Shown: in pieces, positions 1 to 7,697 of the stretch
Layout of the letters: each line of letters begins with the position of its first letter
Numbering within the stretch: position 1 is the stretch's first letter
From: an uncultured Oscillospiraceae bacterium
GTDB lineage: Bacteria; Bacillota; Clostridia; Oscillospirales; Acutalibacteraceae
Direction of reading: 5' to 3'
Assembly (NCBI GenBank): GCA_910588935.1
Contig: CAJUSM010000001.1
Span: 62,723 to 126,722 of the forward strand
DNA length: 64,000 nt
Notes under the pieces: model-generated
Databases searched by the model: none
Seen by the model: the letters and a program-made list of their open reading frames with translations, nothing else
What the model was told of the DNA's origin: nothing
Position numbers and translations under genes: made by a program

Positions 1-77
1 TTTAAGACGGAATCATCCCTTAACTTAACCCGCGTTTTATTGCCGCAAACCGGGCAGTGTACCCACTTCGTTTTCAT
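1..77 (-). CDS. Cys-rich KTR family protein (3' end missing)
   Basis: The minus strand from an ATG at 77 reads [20 protein letters not shown] and continues past the left edge. The CPVCG pair followed by KTR matches the small Cys_rich_KTR family (about 55 residues, two CxxC pairs, probably metal binding) that is common in conjugative elements of Clostridia. Its ATG overlaps the TGA of the ABC ATPase gene (ATGA), so it is probably translated with that operon. Function is unknown. Only 25 codons are visible, so the second CxxC pair cannot be checked. Confidence 0.7.
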   Translation of the reverse strand, partial: MKTKWVHCPVCGNKTRVKLRDDSVL

Positions 78-703
78 AACTGAACCAACTCACCTTTTTT
101 CAATCTCAAAATCACATCCGCATCCTGTGCCAATTCCTTGGAGTGCGTCACGATTACCACGCACTTGCCGGATCTATGAGCGCTGTCTTTTAGAATAGTG
201 CTAATCTCAGCAGCAGTATCTTCGTCCAGATTCCCGGTCGGCTCATCGGCCAAGATAACCTGCGCGTCACTGGCAAGGGCGCGGGCGATGGCTACGCGCT
301 GCTGCTGACCACCGGACAACTTCAGAATATTTCGCTTGCTTTCCTCTGCTGTCAACCCCAACTGCTCCAAAATAGGGAGCGGCGGCAGCTTGGAGGTCAG
401 TGCGACATTTTCCATCGGGGCTAGATAGTCAATCAAATTGTAGCTCTGGAAGATGAACGCCACATGACTGCGCCGGTGATCGGCAAGGCCGGTCTTTGAA
501 ATGTCCTCACCCTGGTACAAAATCTGACCGCTGGTAGGGATGTCCAGACCACCAAGCAGGGACAGCAGCGTGGTCTTACCGCACCCGGACGGGCCAAGGA
601 TGGCGTACATCTTGCCTTGCTCCATCTTCGCATTGATTCCTCGCAGCACGAACTTGTTGTTTTCGTAGGAATACTTGAGGTCTTTTACTTCTAAAATACT
701 CAT
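74..703 (-). CDS. ABC transporter ATP-binding protein (LolD/MacB-like)
   Basis: This 209-residue ATPase powers the two FtsX-type permeases encoded just upstream. Visible motifs are Walker A GPSGCGKT (residues 37-44), a Q-loop in IFQSYN (about 85-90), the signature LSGGQQQR (129-136), Walker B VILADEP (149-155) with the D-loop GNLDE, and the H-loop VTHS. A longer reading exists from 823, but the start at 703 has AGGAGG seven bases upstream and yields the standard N-terminus [13 protein letters not shown]. It is last of three transporter genes. MacB/LolD-type systems move lipoproteins, peptides or drugs; the substrate cannot be told from sequence. Confidence 0.93.
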   Translation of the reverse strand: MSILEVKDLKYSYENNKFVLRGINAKMEQGKMYAILGPSGCGKTTLLSLLGGLDIPTSGQILYQGEDISKTGLADHRRSHVAFIFQSYNLIDYLAPMENVALTSKLPPLPILEQLGLTAEESKRNILKLSGGQQQRVAIARALASDAQVILADEPTGNLDEDTAAEISTILKDSAHRSGKCVVIVTHSKELAQDADVILRLKKGELVQL

Positions 704-717
704 TCGATTGTCCTCCT

Positions 718-2103
718 TTAGCTCATTTGCGATAAGATATTTTTCGGCTGCATTTTTATCACTGGCAGGGATGCCAGCGTGACAGCGGTTGTGCATATGG
801 CGATTCCCAGCAGGCAGACCCATAGTAAACTGACTGGTGTGACATGGACTTCCACATTATCTGGCGTTACCATATTAGACGTGTCATAGGGAATGTACTG
901 ACCAGTGATGTCCAGATACTCAGCCCCATCGTCGGGCAGCTCAATTTCCACTTCCGGCTGGTTCTGCGCTGCCTGTGTGAACAGCAGGTTACTCGTTCCC
1001 TGCGCAATCATTCCGCTAGTAAAAAAAGACAGGCCAAAGGCGATTACGGCAATTATCAGCGTTTCCAAAATGTACTGCGCCACAATTTGAACCTTACCCA
1101 CACCGATGGAGAGCAGTATGCCTGTTTCGTGGGTGCGCTGCTTTATCCACATATTGAGTATCAACGCCAAGATACCAATGCTGACGATTACAATTCCGAT
1201 AATCAGCCACATTACCATGCTCTGCATAGCAGTCAAGGAGGAGGCCACGGCCTCGTATGCTGTGTTGTCCACTGTCAGCTTGAAGCAACTCCAGTCCAGG
1301 TCTAACTTGCGTATTTCTGCGGCTATCGTGTCGATGTTCTTGGGGTCGTCCACTAAAAATTCAACACCGTTGTCATACTGTATGCTGTCGCGCTGCATGA
1401 TTTCCCGCATGGCCTTGTGGTCGATAATCAGGCGGTTGCGCTTATCCGTAGACGTGGTGTGGAACTCCCCATCGTCCTGGGCCTCGTATATCCCAACGAT
1501 TTTCAGCGGAACATTGGGATAGCTGCCCTCGTCATAGCAGCACTGCACGGTGATGGTGTCCCCCAACCGCAGGCCATTCAATTCGGCTATGGCCGTACTA
1601 ATCAGGACAGCATGGTCATCCTCCGGGTTGATGTGCCGGCCCTCCACCAGCTTGAACGCACCGCGCCGAAAGTAGTTGAAATATTCGGAGTTGGTGACAG
1701 AGGGCAGTCGGCTGTAATCGCTCCCGGCCCCGAAACTAAAGCCGGTGATAAAGGAGAAGTCTACCGCAAAAACGCTGCCGTCACCCACGCCGTTATAGCC
1801 CTGGACACCTGGGACGCTCATGATTTTCTCAATATCCGTATCCGTGATGGGCGTACCTGTGTACCCCACCATCGTGCCGCCAACGCCCTGCTGGTACGTC
1901 CAGTTCGGACTGTTTTCGTCCAACTCCAGCTTAATGCTCCCGCCTACGGACTGTCGCAGACTCAATGCAGACTGGTCGGTCGCTGCCAGGATGGAAAGCC
2001 CCGTGAGGACGAAGGTGGAAATCATCAGCAGGGTCAGCAGCAGAATCAGCGATTTTCCTCTCTTTCGGGTCGTATATAGAAATGCCCTTTTTATGAAGTT
2101 CAT
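718..2103 (-). CDS. FtsX-like ABC transporter permease
   Basis: The 461-residue permease has one membrane segment near the N-terminus (about residues 18-40), a large extracellular domain of roughly 230 residues, then three membrane segments in the C-terminal half (about 290-315, 340-365 and 425-450). That is the MacB/FtsX topology. The N-terminus FIKRAFLYTTRKRGKSL is nearly the same as that of the next permease (NVFRRAILYDTRKLGKSL), so the two are paralogues and probably a heterodimer. The ATG at 2103 has AGGAGG upstream. It lies 14 bases after the other permease gene and just before the ATPase gene. Confidence 0.9.
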   Translation of the reverse strand: MNFIKRAFLYTTRKRGKSLILLLTLLMISTFVLTGLSILAATDQSALSLRQSVGGSIKLELDENSPNWTYQQGVGGTMVGYTGTPITDTDIEKIMSVPGVQGYNGVGDGSVFAVDFSFITGFSFGAGSDYSRLPSVTNSEYFNYFRRGAFKLVEGRHINPEDDHAVLISTAIAELNGLRLGDTITVQCCYDEGSYPNVPLKIVGIYEAQDDGEFHTTSTDKRNRLIIDHKAMREIMQRDSIQYDNGVEFLVDDPKNIDTIAAEIRKLDLDWSCFKLTVDNTAYEAVASSLTAMQSMVMWLIIGIVIVSIGILALILNMWIKQRTHETGILLSIGVGKVQIVAQYILETLIIAVIAFGLSFFTSGMIAQGTSNLLFTQAAQNQPEVEIELPDDGAEYLDITGQYIPYDTSNMVTPDNVEVHVTPVSLLWVCLLGIAICTTAVTLASLPVIKMQPKNILSQMS

Positions 2104-2116
2104 GGTGTGTCCTCCT

Positions 2117-3277
2117 TTAAGACATTTTGGATAGGATTTCTTTAGGCTGAAGCCGCATAACGGGGTAGGTCGCTGCCACTACGTCTGCCGCTATAACCGC
2201 CATTTCCGTTGCATACTGTGCCAGTAATTTCCATGGGGATATGGTCACGTTGGCGGTTCCAATCATGCTTTTCAAAACTGCGCCAATCTGCGCTGTCGCC
2301 AGACAACTGATTGGGCAGGATATTGCCATTGCCAGCAGCAGGAGCGCGGAAGTTTCAATCAGAAATTGTGCCAGTATGTTTCGCTTGGGAACCCCCATTG
2401 CCAGATAGACACCGACCTCATGGGTGCGTCCCCGGATGCGCATGGCCAGTATCAGAAACAGCACCGTGACACCAACCACAATGGCCGCGATTATCAGCAC
2501 CGTGGTAAGCCGTCCTATAGCCGCAAGCTGTGTAGAGATAGCGTCATACTCTGTGGTGTTCGCTTGCAAGGTGTAATCGCCCTCAATTCGGGCCATGACC
2601 ACTTCTAGCTCGGCGGGGTCAGTGACAAAGAAATCTACTTGCTCTATGCTGCTCCCCACTGTACCCAGGTCGGTAAATATCGTGTCAGCGTTAAACTCCA
2701 TGCTGTGGTCACTCTCATAAATACCGACAATTTTTACGGTTGTTGGCGGGTCAGAAAAAGCCAATTCACTGCCAATTTGCAAATCGTTTTCTTCTGCCAG
2801 CTCCCGGCTGACCAAGGCCGTATTTTTATCTTCCTTTGAGACGTGCCGCCCCTCTGCCAATGTCAGAACACCATTGGTGAAATTCATGTTCCATGCGGAT
2901 TCCGTGTTCCCGGAAACCGGGCCGGAAAGCATACCCGATGGATAAATGAAACCGTCAGTGGTTGCCGATGTAGTCCGCTGGGCATTGCAGGCCCTGATTT
3001 CGGGATTGCTTGCAATCTGCTGAATATCCTGCGGGGAGATTTCCGAAAATTTCATGGTATAGTCACCGCCGTCCGTGTCAAGTTCCAGCGGCTTTTCCCG
3101 CAAGGTAAAGGACGCTCCTACCGTTTCCCTCAACCTGCTGGCCGCGCTTTGCACCGCATTTAGCGCAGAAAAACTCATTGTGATAAAAACCGTGACCAGC
3201 AGAAAGAGTAAGAATAGGGTAAGGCTTTTGCCAAGTTTGCGTGTGTCGTACAGGATGGCTCGTCTAAATACGTTCAA
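2117..3277 (-). CDS. FtsX-like ABC transporter permease (TTG start)
   Basis: This permease (386 residues from TTG at 3277) is first in the transporter operon. It has an N-terminal membrane segment, an extracellular domain and three C-terminal membrane segments as in MacB/FtsX proteins. The reading frame opens at another TTG (3292), but that codon lies in the ribosome binding site itself (GGAGG at 3286-3290). TTG 3277 has ideal spacing and aligns with the ATG of the paralogous permease. The gene follows an array of direct repeats, probably bound by the neighbouring response regulator. Likely role: efflux or resistance to envelope-active compounds. Substrate unknown. Confidence 0.9.
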   Translation of the reverse strand: MNVFRRAILYDTRKLGKSLTLFLLFLLVTVFITMSFSALNAVQSAASRLRETVGASFTLREKPLELDTDGGDYTMKFSEISPQDIQQIASNPEIRACNAQRTTSATTDGFIYPSGMLSGPVSGNTESAWNMNFTNGVLTLAEGRHVSKEDKNTALVSRELAEENDLQIGSELAFSDPPTTVKIVGIYESDHSMEFNADTIFTDLGTVGSSIEQVDFFVTDPAELEVVMARIEGDYTLQANTTEYDAISTQLAAIGRLTTVLIIAAIVVGVTVLFLILAMRIRGRTHEVGVYLAMGVPKRNILAQFLIETSALLLLAMAISCPISCLATAQIGAVLKSMIGTANVTISPWKLLAQYATEMAVIAADVVAATYPVMRLQPKEILSKMS

Positions 3278-3310
3278 AAAAGATACCTCCAATCTGTTTG
3301 GGATGGAGGT

Positions 3311-3365
3311 ATCATATCACGTTCATATGGAACGATTATGAAGCAAATGTGGAGCTAATATGGAA
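3311..3365 (-). promoter_or_regulatory. ABC operon promoter with response-regulator boxes
   Basis: ATATGGAA-like octamers occur at 3325 (ATATGGAA), 3347 (ATGTGGAG) and 3358 (ATATGGAA), i.e. 22 and 11 bp apart. A -10-like TATGAT reads on the minus strand at 3316-3311, nine bases from the nearest box, with no good -35. The same repeat at the same distance from a -10 occurs before the response regulator gene. An 11-bp tandem spacing is typical of OmpR/PhoB regulators, so this is read as an activator-dependent promoter for the transporter. Confidence 0.55.
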
Positions 3366-3369
3366 TTGC

Positions 3370-4782
3370 TCAAAAGCGGATTTCAAAGGACATCCCGGTT
3401 ATGTTTTCGGACGGTGCAAAGGTGTAAGGAATATCCAGTGATTTCAGAATTGTTGCAACAAGGTACAACCCTAATCCGTTCCCACCAGCAGTGCGGTCAC
3501 GGCCATAATCAGGACGGTAAAACGGCTCAAAGATGTGGGCAAGGTGTTCTGGCGGGATGGGCGTACACTCATTTTCCACCATAAGCCGCTGTTCATGGCA
3601 GGTAATTGTGATAGTGCCACTAGGCTTTGTGTAGGACACCGCGTTCGCCAGAATATTGGAGATAACTTTTTCAATCATTCCTCGCGGCAAGCATACAGTA
3701 CAAGGCTCATCCAGCTTTACATTCATGGCAAGCCCTTTGGCTTTTGCAATGATTTGATACGGCTCCATCACCGTGCCAATTACGTCCGATATAAGGAAGT
3801 CCGTACATTCCTGATTCCCGGCAAACTCAGCCCTGGAAGCGTCGAGGATCTCTTTTATCATTTGCGCCAGACGGTCAGTCAAATCCTTGCATTTGGCAAG
3901 ATAAGTGTCCCTGTCTTTGTACTTTCCAACATTAAGAATCATATTTTCCAGCATGGCGCTGACAGCGGTTACCGGCGTTTTCAGCTCGTGGGACGCAGCC
4001 CGCAGGAAATTTGTTTTCTGAACGTCAGCGGCCTCTACCTTCTGGATTTCCTGCTCCAAGTCCTGGATGGTTGATAGCAAGGTCTGATACAGGCTGTTGA
4101 CATTTTCAGCCAGCATACCAATCTCGTCCTGGGTGTCCGTGTCGCAGCGGACATGGGGCGTTAACTCCTGCATTCGCTCCGTTACCGCGCTGATTTGCTT
4201 GATTGGCTTGGTAAACATTTTGGAGTAGGCCAGGGCGAACGCGACAGAAATCGCAACGCAGAGGACAGCTGTAAAGGGGAGTATCATCAGCACCGCGCCA
4301 ACGGCGTCCTCAATGTGCTGGCGGGAAACAATAGCGGTAATGGTTCCGGCTCCGCTTGCAAAGCCCTGCTCCACCCTGAAAAAGTCTGCCCCGCCATATG
4401 GGTTCTCGGCCAGGGAAATTTTCACGCCATCCTCCGTGGTATCGGCAATGATGGTAAAGTCTGTTTTGCCATCTGACCGGGGAGGAGCGCCAGTTTCCAG
4501 CTTCAACAAATCAATGCTATACGAAAAATCATCGTAGGTGACAGCGGCGTTGGCGTTCCATTTGGCGGCGAAATCCGTAACATAAGTTACCCGCTCGTCA
4601 GGTGTGGCTGCTATGATTTTGTCGGCCAGCGTGTTTGCGTCCGTTTCCAGAGATTTTTCCTGCTGGTAGTTGTATGCCCACGGCATAAGAAAGTAAATCA
4701 GCGCATGGGAGAGCAGGACGATTACCAGCATGAGCCCCAGCGTGTAGAGAAATGTTTTCGGGAAAATCTTTAGCTTTTTCAT
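3370..4782 (-). CDS. Sensor histidine kinase
   Basis: The 470-residue membrane kinase has two membrane segments (about 13-33 and 160-185) flanking an extracellular sensor of about 125 residues, then HAMP, a HisKA domain with the phospho-acceptor motif AASHELKTP (His near residue 263) and a HATPase domain with the N-box NILANAVSY and the G-box GGNGLGLYLV. All catalytic boxes look intact. Its ATG overlaps the response regulator stop by four bases (ATGA), so the pair is translationally coupled. It presumably phosphorylates that regulator and thereby controls the ABC exporter downstream. The sensor shows no recognised ligand domain. Confidence 0.93.
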   Translation of the reverse strand: MKKLKIFPKTFLYTLGLMLVIVLLSHALIYFLMPWAYNYQQEKSLETDANTLADKIIAATPDERVTYVTDFAAKWNANAAVTYDDFSYSIDLLKLETGAPPRSDGKTDFTIIADTTEDGVKISLAENPYGGADFFRVEQGFASGAGTITAIVSRQHIEDAVGAVLMILPFTAVLCVAISVAFALAYSKMFTKPIKQISAVTERMQELTPHVRCDTDTQDEIGMLAENVNSLYQTLLSTIQDLEQEIQKVEAADVQKTNFLRAASHELKTPVTAVSAMLENMILNVGKYKDRDTYLAKCKDLTDRLAQMIKEILDASRAEFAGNQECTDFLISDVIGTVMEPYQIIAKAKGLAMNVKLDEPCTVCLPRGMIEKVISNILANAVSYTKPSGTITITCHEQRLMVENECTPIPPEHLAHIFEPFYRPDYGRDRTAGGNGLGLYLVATILKSLDIPYTFAPSENITGMSFEIRF

Positions 4783-5444
4783 GGGCCGACCTCTAGCTTG
4801 TACCCGATACCCTTGACGGTTTTAATGCAGTCCAAGTGCAGCTTTTTCCGCAGATTTTTGATGTAGGTGTCCACCAACCGGTCAAGCACATAGGAGTTAT
4901 CACCCCACACTGCGTCCAGGATTTGTGAGCGGGACAGCACAAGTCCCTGATGTTCCACCAACAGCTTGAGCAGGTCAAGTTCCTTGGCAGTAACTTCCAG
5001 TTCACCAGAAGAATCACAGGCAGAGTAACCAGAGAAATTGACAGTTAATTCGCCGCAAGTCCACACGTCTATTTGTTCCTTTGGGTTGCTCCGGCGCAGC
5101 AGGGCCGCAACGCGTTTGCCCAAAATCACCATGGAAAAGGGTTTTGTCATGTAGTCATCGGCTTGGCTGTCAAAGCTGGTAACTTGGGTGTATTCGTCCT
5201 CCAGAGCTGTCAGCATAAGCACCGGGACTTGGCTGGTCTTGCGGATGGAGTTCAACACCACCAGCCCGGTAACGGTGGGGAGCATGATGTCCAGCACGAC
5301 CAGGTCTATTTTCTGCGCCGCAAACAGGGTGATGGCTTCGTCCCCGTCAAAGGCGGGGATGGTGGTGTGACCGGCTTCTTGTAGGTATTCGCAGACGGCC
5401 TCGTTGGTGTCGATATCGTCTTCAACGATGAGTATGGTTGCCAT
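4779..5444 (-). CDS. OmpR/PhoB-family response regulator
   Basis: The 221-residue regulator has a receiver domain (residues 1-115) with acidic pocket EDD (8-10), phospho-acceptor D52 in LVVLDIMLP, the conserved T in MLTALED and K in MTKPFS. It is followed by a winged-helix DNA-binding domain (about 130-218) with the typical ELTVNFSGY and ELLKLLVEHQG segments. The start at 5444 has AGGAGG upstream. It is first in the operon and probably binds the 11-bp-spaced repeats before itself and before the permease genes, giving autoregulation and control of the exporter. Confidence 0.94.
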   Translation of the reverse strand: MATILIVEDDIDTNEAVCEYLQEAGHTTIPAFDGDEAITLFAAQKIDLVVLDIMLPTVTGLVVLNSIRKTSQVPVLMLTALEDEYTQVTSFDSQADDYMTKPFSMVILGKRVAALLRRSNPKEQIDVWTCGELTVNFSGYSACDSSGELEVTAKELDLLKLLVEHQGLVLSRSQILDAVWGDNSYVLDRLVDTYIKNLRKKLHLDCIKTVKGIGYKLEVGP

Positions 5445-5464
5445 TGGCGCACCTCCTTTGGCTT

Positions 5465-5497
5465 AGTGTAACACCGCAATGTGGAGTGTGTATGGAA
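5465..5497 (-). promoter_or_regulatory. Proximal promoter and box pair of the two-component operon
   Basis: Two repeats, ATGTGGAG (5479-5486) and GTATGGAA (5490-5497), lie 11 bp apart. A -10-like TACACT reads on the minus strand at 5470-5465, nine bases from the first box. Over 22 bp the box pair shares 18 bases with the pair at 3346-3367 before the transporter. Inferred: a second, self-activated promoter downstream of the constitutive one at 5518-5546. Confidence 0.5.
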
Positions 5498-5517
5498 TTT
5501 CTGCGGTTTTCACAAGA

Positions 5518-5546
5518 ATTATAGCCACGAACTCGCCAAAAATCAA
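5518..5546 (-). promoter_or_regulatory. Sigma-A-type promoter of the two-component operon
   Basis: The minus strand carries TTGATT (5546-5541), a 17-base spacer and a perfect TATAAT (5523-5518), about 75 bases before the response regulator start. It probably gives basal expression of the regulator and kinase. Confidence 0.7.
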
Positions 5547-5571
5547 GTGTGCAAATGTAAATGGGTGCGCC

Positions 5572-5856
5572 TTACAGCATTTTCCTCGCCTCAGCTTCTG
5601 TGGGAAATACGCGAATCCCCCAATCCTCTATCATCCTTACTGTGAATTTTGTCGCTTGTACAATGCGGCAAGGCGTTTGAACTTCCCCAAACAGGAACAT
5701 TTCTGCCGATCCTACCCCGCTGTTCCAAGCCGGGTTATTGCAGACCTGCCACACCTCGCTCCCCAGCGGAACGGGCAGACGAACTAGCAGCCCTGCTGTA
5801 TCAGCGGCCCGGTAATCGTCCAGCTCTCTTTTATCGAGATAGTCCATAGCGTTCAC
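5572..5856 (-). CDS. Hypothetical protein (94 aa)
   Basis: This is a small soluble protein with no membrane segment and no motif I recognise. Its start overlaps the stop of the DUF2000 gene by four bases (ATGA), so it is the third and last gene of the AraC/DUF2000 unit and is probably co-translated. No clear terminator follows. A short shared operon is the only functional clue. Confidence 0.6.
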   Translation of the reverse strand: MNAMDYLDKRELDDYRAADTAGLLVRLPVPLGSEVWQVCNNPAWNSGVGSAEMFLFGEVQTPCRIVQATKFTVRMIEDWGIRVFPTEAEARKML

Positions 5857-6275
5857 CGCAGCAGCGGCATATTGCCGGTGAGCTTATTGACTTTCTTCTT
5901 CGCACCGCAGATAGCGACACCGAAATACTGCAAACCGCTCTCGTCCACATGGCCCATCTTATCGATAAATTCATCGTATGTTTTGCAGCCCTGGGCTAAA
6001 TCGGAGAAGTCCACCACCGTCAAATCCACAAACTCAGGCTGATAAAGCTTTTCTCTTATCGCCCTAATGCTCTCGGCTGATCCCTGCAGAATCGGCACCG
6101 GAAATTCGATAATGCCAAGATGTTCATTGCCGCTTTGGTCGGCCACATCCGCGCCCACCACCTCCGGCATTTGCTTTCCCAAAGTAATGCCCATAATGGC
6201 CGCAGTGTTGACGATCAGGCCCAGCGGCAGGCTTTCGTCGATCACCATCACGCATTTTTCATTTTGCAAGTCCAT
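5853..6275 (-). CDS. DUF2000 family protein
   Basis: The 140-residue protein resembles the DUF2000 family (PF09391, related in fold to peptidyl-tRNA hydrolase 2), based on the N-terminal KCVMVIDESLPLGLIVNTAAIMG and the central segment ending FSDLAQGC.TYDEF. The biochemical role of this family is not established. Its start lies inside the AraC-type regulator gene (17-base overlap) with AAGGGG eight bases upstream. Co-occurrence with an AraC regulator suggests that the pair responds to a shared small-molecule signal; this is inference. Confidence 0.8.
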   Translation of the reverse strand: MDLQNEKCVMVIDESLPLGLIVNTAAIMGITLGKQMPEVVGADVADQSGNEHLGIIEFPVPILQGSAESIRAIREKLYQPEFVDLTVVDFSDLAQGCKTYDEFIDKMGHVDESGLQYFGVAICGAKKKVNKLTGNMPLLR

Positions 6276-7101
6276 CCAAATTGCCCCTTTCTTTGCTGAA
6301 AATCTCTCGGTACGCGCCCGGTGTCAGTCCAATAAACCGGTTGAAATAGTTGGTAAAGTGGCTCTGGTCGGAGAACCCGGTCTGCAAAGCTGCCTCCACC
6401 GGCGGGACGCCCTGCTCCAGCAGCTTTTTTGCTTCCCCAATGCGGACGTTTTCCAGATAGCTGTACGGCGTAACGCCTTTTGACTTGGTAAAAGCCCGGA
6501 GCAGCGCGGACTTGCTCAGTCCGGCACAGTGGCAAATCTGCTCCAAATAGATGTGTTCCGCGTAGTGCTGTTCCATAAAGGCGCAAGCCTGCTCGATTTC
6601 CTCCCGGCACTCCGGGATGCAGCTTTCAAAAGGCTGGCCGTATTGCTGGATCAGCAAAGAAATCAAAAACAGCAGATTTTCCTCTTTCCCAAATTCATTG
6701 GAGCCTTTCATCACCAGCTCATGGAGCGGGCGCAGATAGCAGGTGACTTCTTCGTCGGCAATCATGCTGCGGGAGAAACCGGGAAGTTCCCGCCTGCCGG
6801 TGACTTCTTCGGCCAAGTCCAGCATGACCTCTTTGCCGATGTTGAGGCTGCGGTAGTCCAGCGTTCCCTCATCGCTCTGTACACAGGCGTGATTATCTCC
6901 CGGGTTAAACAGCAGGATATCCCCCTTTTTCACCGCGTACTCCTGGTTTTTGCAAGATAGCGCCCGCTGGCCCTCCTCCACAAAGCCAATCACATAGTAT
7001 TCATGGAAGTGGTTGGGAAAGGGTTGAGCCAGACCCTCAAAACGGTACGCTTCGATGTGCAGGTCGTCGTCATAGACTACCGTGCGCACTTCTTTTTTCA
7101 T
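6259..7101 (-). CDS. AraC-family transcriptional regulator
   Basis: The 280-residue regulator has an N-terminal cupin ligand domain (residues 1-150; H33/H35 in NHFHEYYVIGF, then GDILLFNPGDNH) and a C-terminal AraC double helix-turn-helix (about 172-275; ICHCAGLSKSALLRAFTKSKGVTPYSYL and DQSHFTNYFNRFIGLTPGAYR). It heads a three-gene unit with DUF2000 and a small hypothetical gene. It probably regulates its own operon or carbon/stress functions. The -10 TATAAT at 7129-7124 is preceded by TGA (extended -10) but lacks a good -35, as expected of an activator-dependent or autoregulated promoter. Confidence 0.92.
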   Translation of the reverse strand: MKKEVRTVVYDDDLHIEAYRFEGLAQPFPNHFHEYYVIGFVEEGQRALSCKNQEYAVKKGDILLFNPGDNHACVQSDEGTLDYRSLNIGKEVMLDLAEEVTGRRELPGFSRSMIADEEVTCYLRPLHELVMKGSNEFGKEENLLFLISLLIQQYGQPFESCIPECREEIEQACAFMEQHYAEHIYLEQICHCAGLSKSALLRAFTKSKGVTPYSYLENVRIGEAKKLLEQGVPPVEAALQTGFSDQSHFTNYFNRFIGLTPGAYREIFSKERGNLDGLAK

Positions 7102-7123
7102 GGTGTCCCTCCTTTCCGGGGCT

Positions 7124-7132
7124 ATTATATCA
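7124..7132 (-). promoter_or_regulatory. Extended -10 promoter of the AraC unit
   Basis: The minus strand reads TGATATAAT at 7132-7124, about 23 bases before the AraC regulator start, with GGAGGG between. There is no convincing -35 hexamer 16-18 bases upstream. Confidence 0.5.
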
Positions 7133-7175
7133 GCAAATGAGAGGATTTGGCTTGTAAAATATCTTCATTTTTTAT

Positions 7176-7209
7176 AAAAACGCGGTAGCAGTCCGCCCTG
7201 CCACCGCGC
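7176..7209 (-). terminator. Rho-independent terminator after ybaK
   Basis: On the minus strand an 11-bp stem CGCGGTGGCAG / CTGCTACCGCG (one G-U pair) with a six-base loop is followed by TTTTTAT. It lies just after the YbaK-like gene and ends the XRE/hydrolase/YbaK unit. Confidence 0.85.
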
Positions 7210-7214
7210 TTATT

Positions 7215-7688
7215 TTATGGATTCCAGCCCTTACACACGTCCACCCAGTCTGTATAACCGGAATATTTTTCCAATTCTTCGATAGATAATTCAATCGCGC
7301 TGTTGCTGCTGCCGCAGGCAGGGAAGACGGTTGCAAACCGTTTCAGGGATTCATCCAAGTAGACCGTTACGCCCTCGTTGACCGCGAAGGGACAAACACC
7401 GCCCACCGCATGGCCGACCAGAGTTTCTGCTTCATCTGGCGAGAGCATTTTAGCCTTTGCGTGAAACCGGGCCTTGTACTTGGAATTGTCGATTTTTGTG
7501 TCGCCCGCCGCGACGATCAAAATGGCGTGGCCGTCCACCATGAAATAGAGCGTCTTTGCGATTCGGCAGGGTTCACAGTTAAGGGCCTGCGCCGCCAGCT
7601 CCACGGTGGCGCTGGACACTTCAAATTCCCGCACCCGGTCTGCCATGCCAAGTTCTCCGAAATATTCTTTAACTTTTTCGATAGCCAT
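7215..7688 (-). CDS. YbaK/EbsC-family aminoacyl-tRNA deacylase
   Basis: The 157-residue protein is a single YbaK/ProX-like domain. Family members hydrolyse misacylated tRNA such as Cys-tRNA(Pro) or Ala-tRNA(Pro). Family features are the segment CEPCRIAKTLYF with the conserved lysine, ILIVAAGDTKID and the glycine-rich VGGVCPFAV loop. It follows the metallo-hydrolase gene by nine bases with GGAGG before the ATG and is last before a strong terminator. The precise substrate is not visible. An orphan proofreading enzyme on a mobile element may be a stress-related cargo function. Confidence 0.85.
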   Translation of the reverse strand: MAIEKVKEYFGELGMADRVREFEVSSATVELAAQALNCEPCRIAKTLYFMVDGHAILIVAAGDTKIDNSKYKARFHAKAKMLSPDEAETLVGHAVGGVCPFAVNEGVTVYLDESLKRFATVFPACGSSNSAIELSIEELEKYSGYTDWVDVCKGWNP

Positions 7689-7697
7689 AATGTCCTC

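Noticed and set aside
844..2079. Plus-strand open frames opposite the permease gene
   Set aside because: They mirror codon structure of the FtsX-like permease on the other strand, have no ribosome binding site and give no domain pattern.
3278..3292. TTG at 3292 as permease start
   Set aside because: It is part of the GGAGG ribosome binding site. The paralogue alignment supports TTG 3277.
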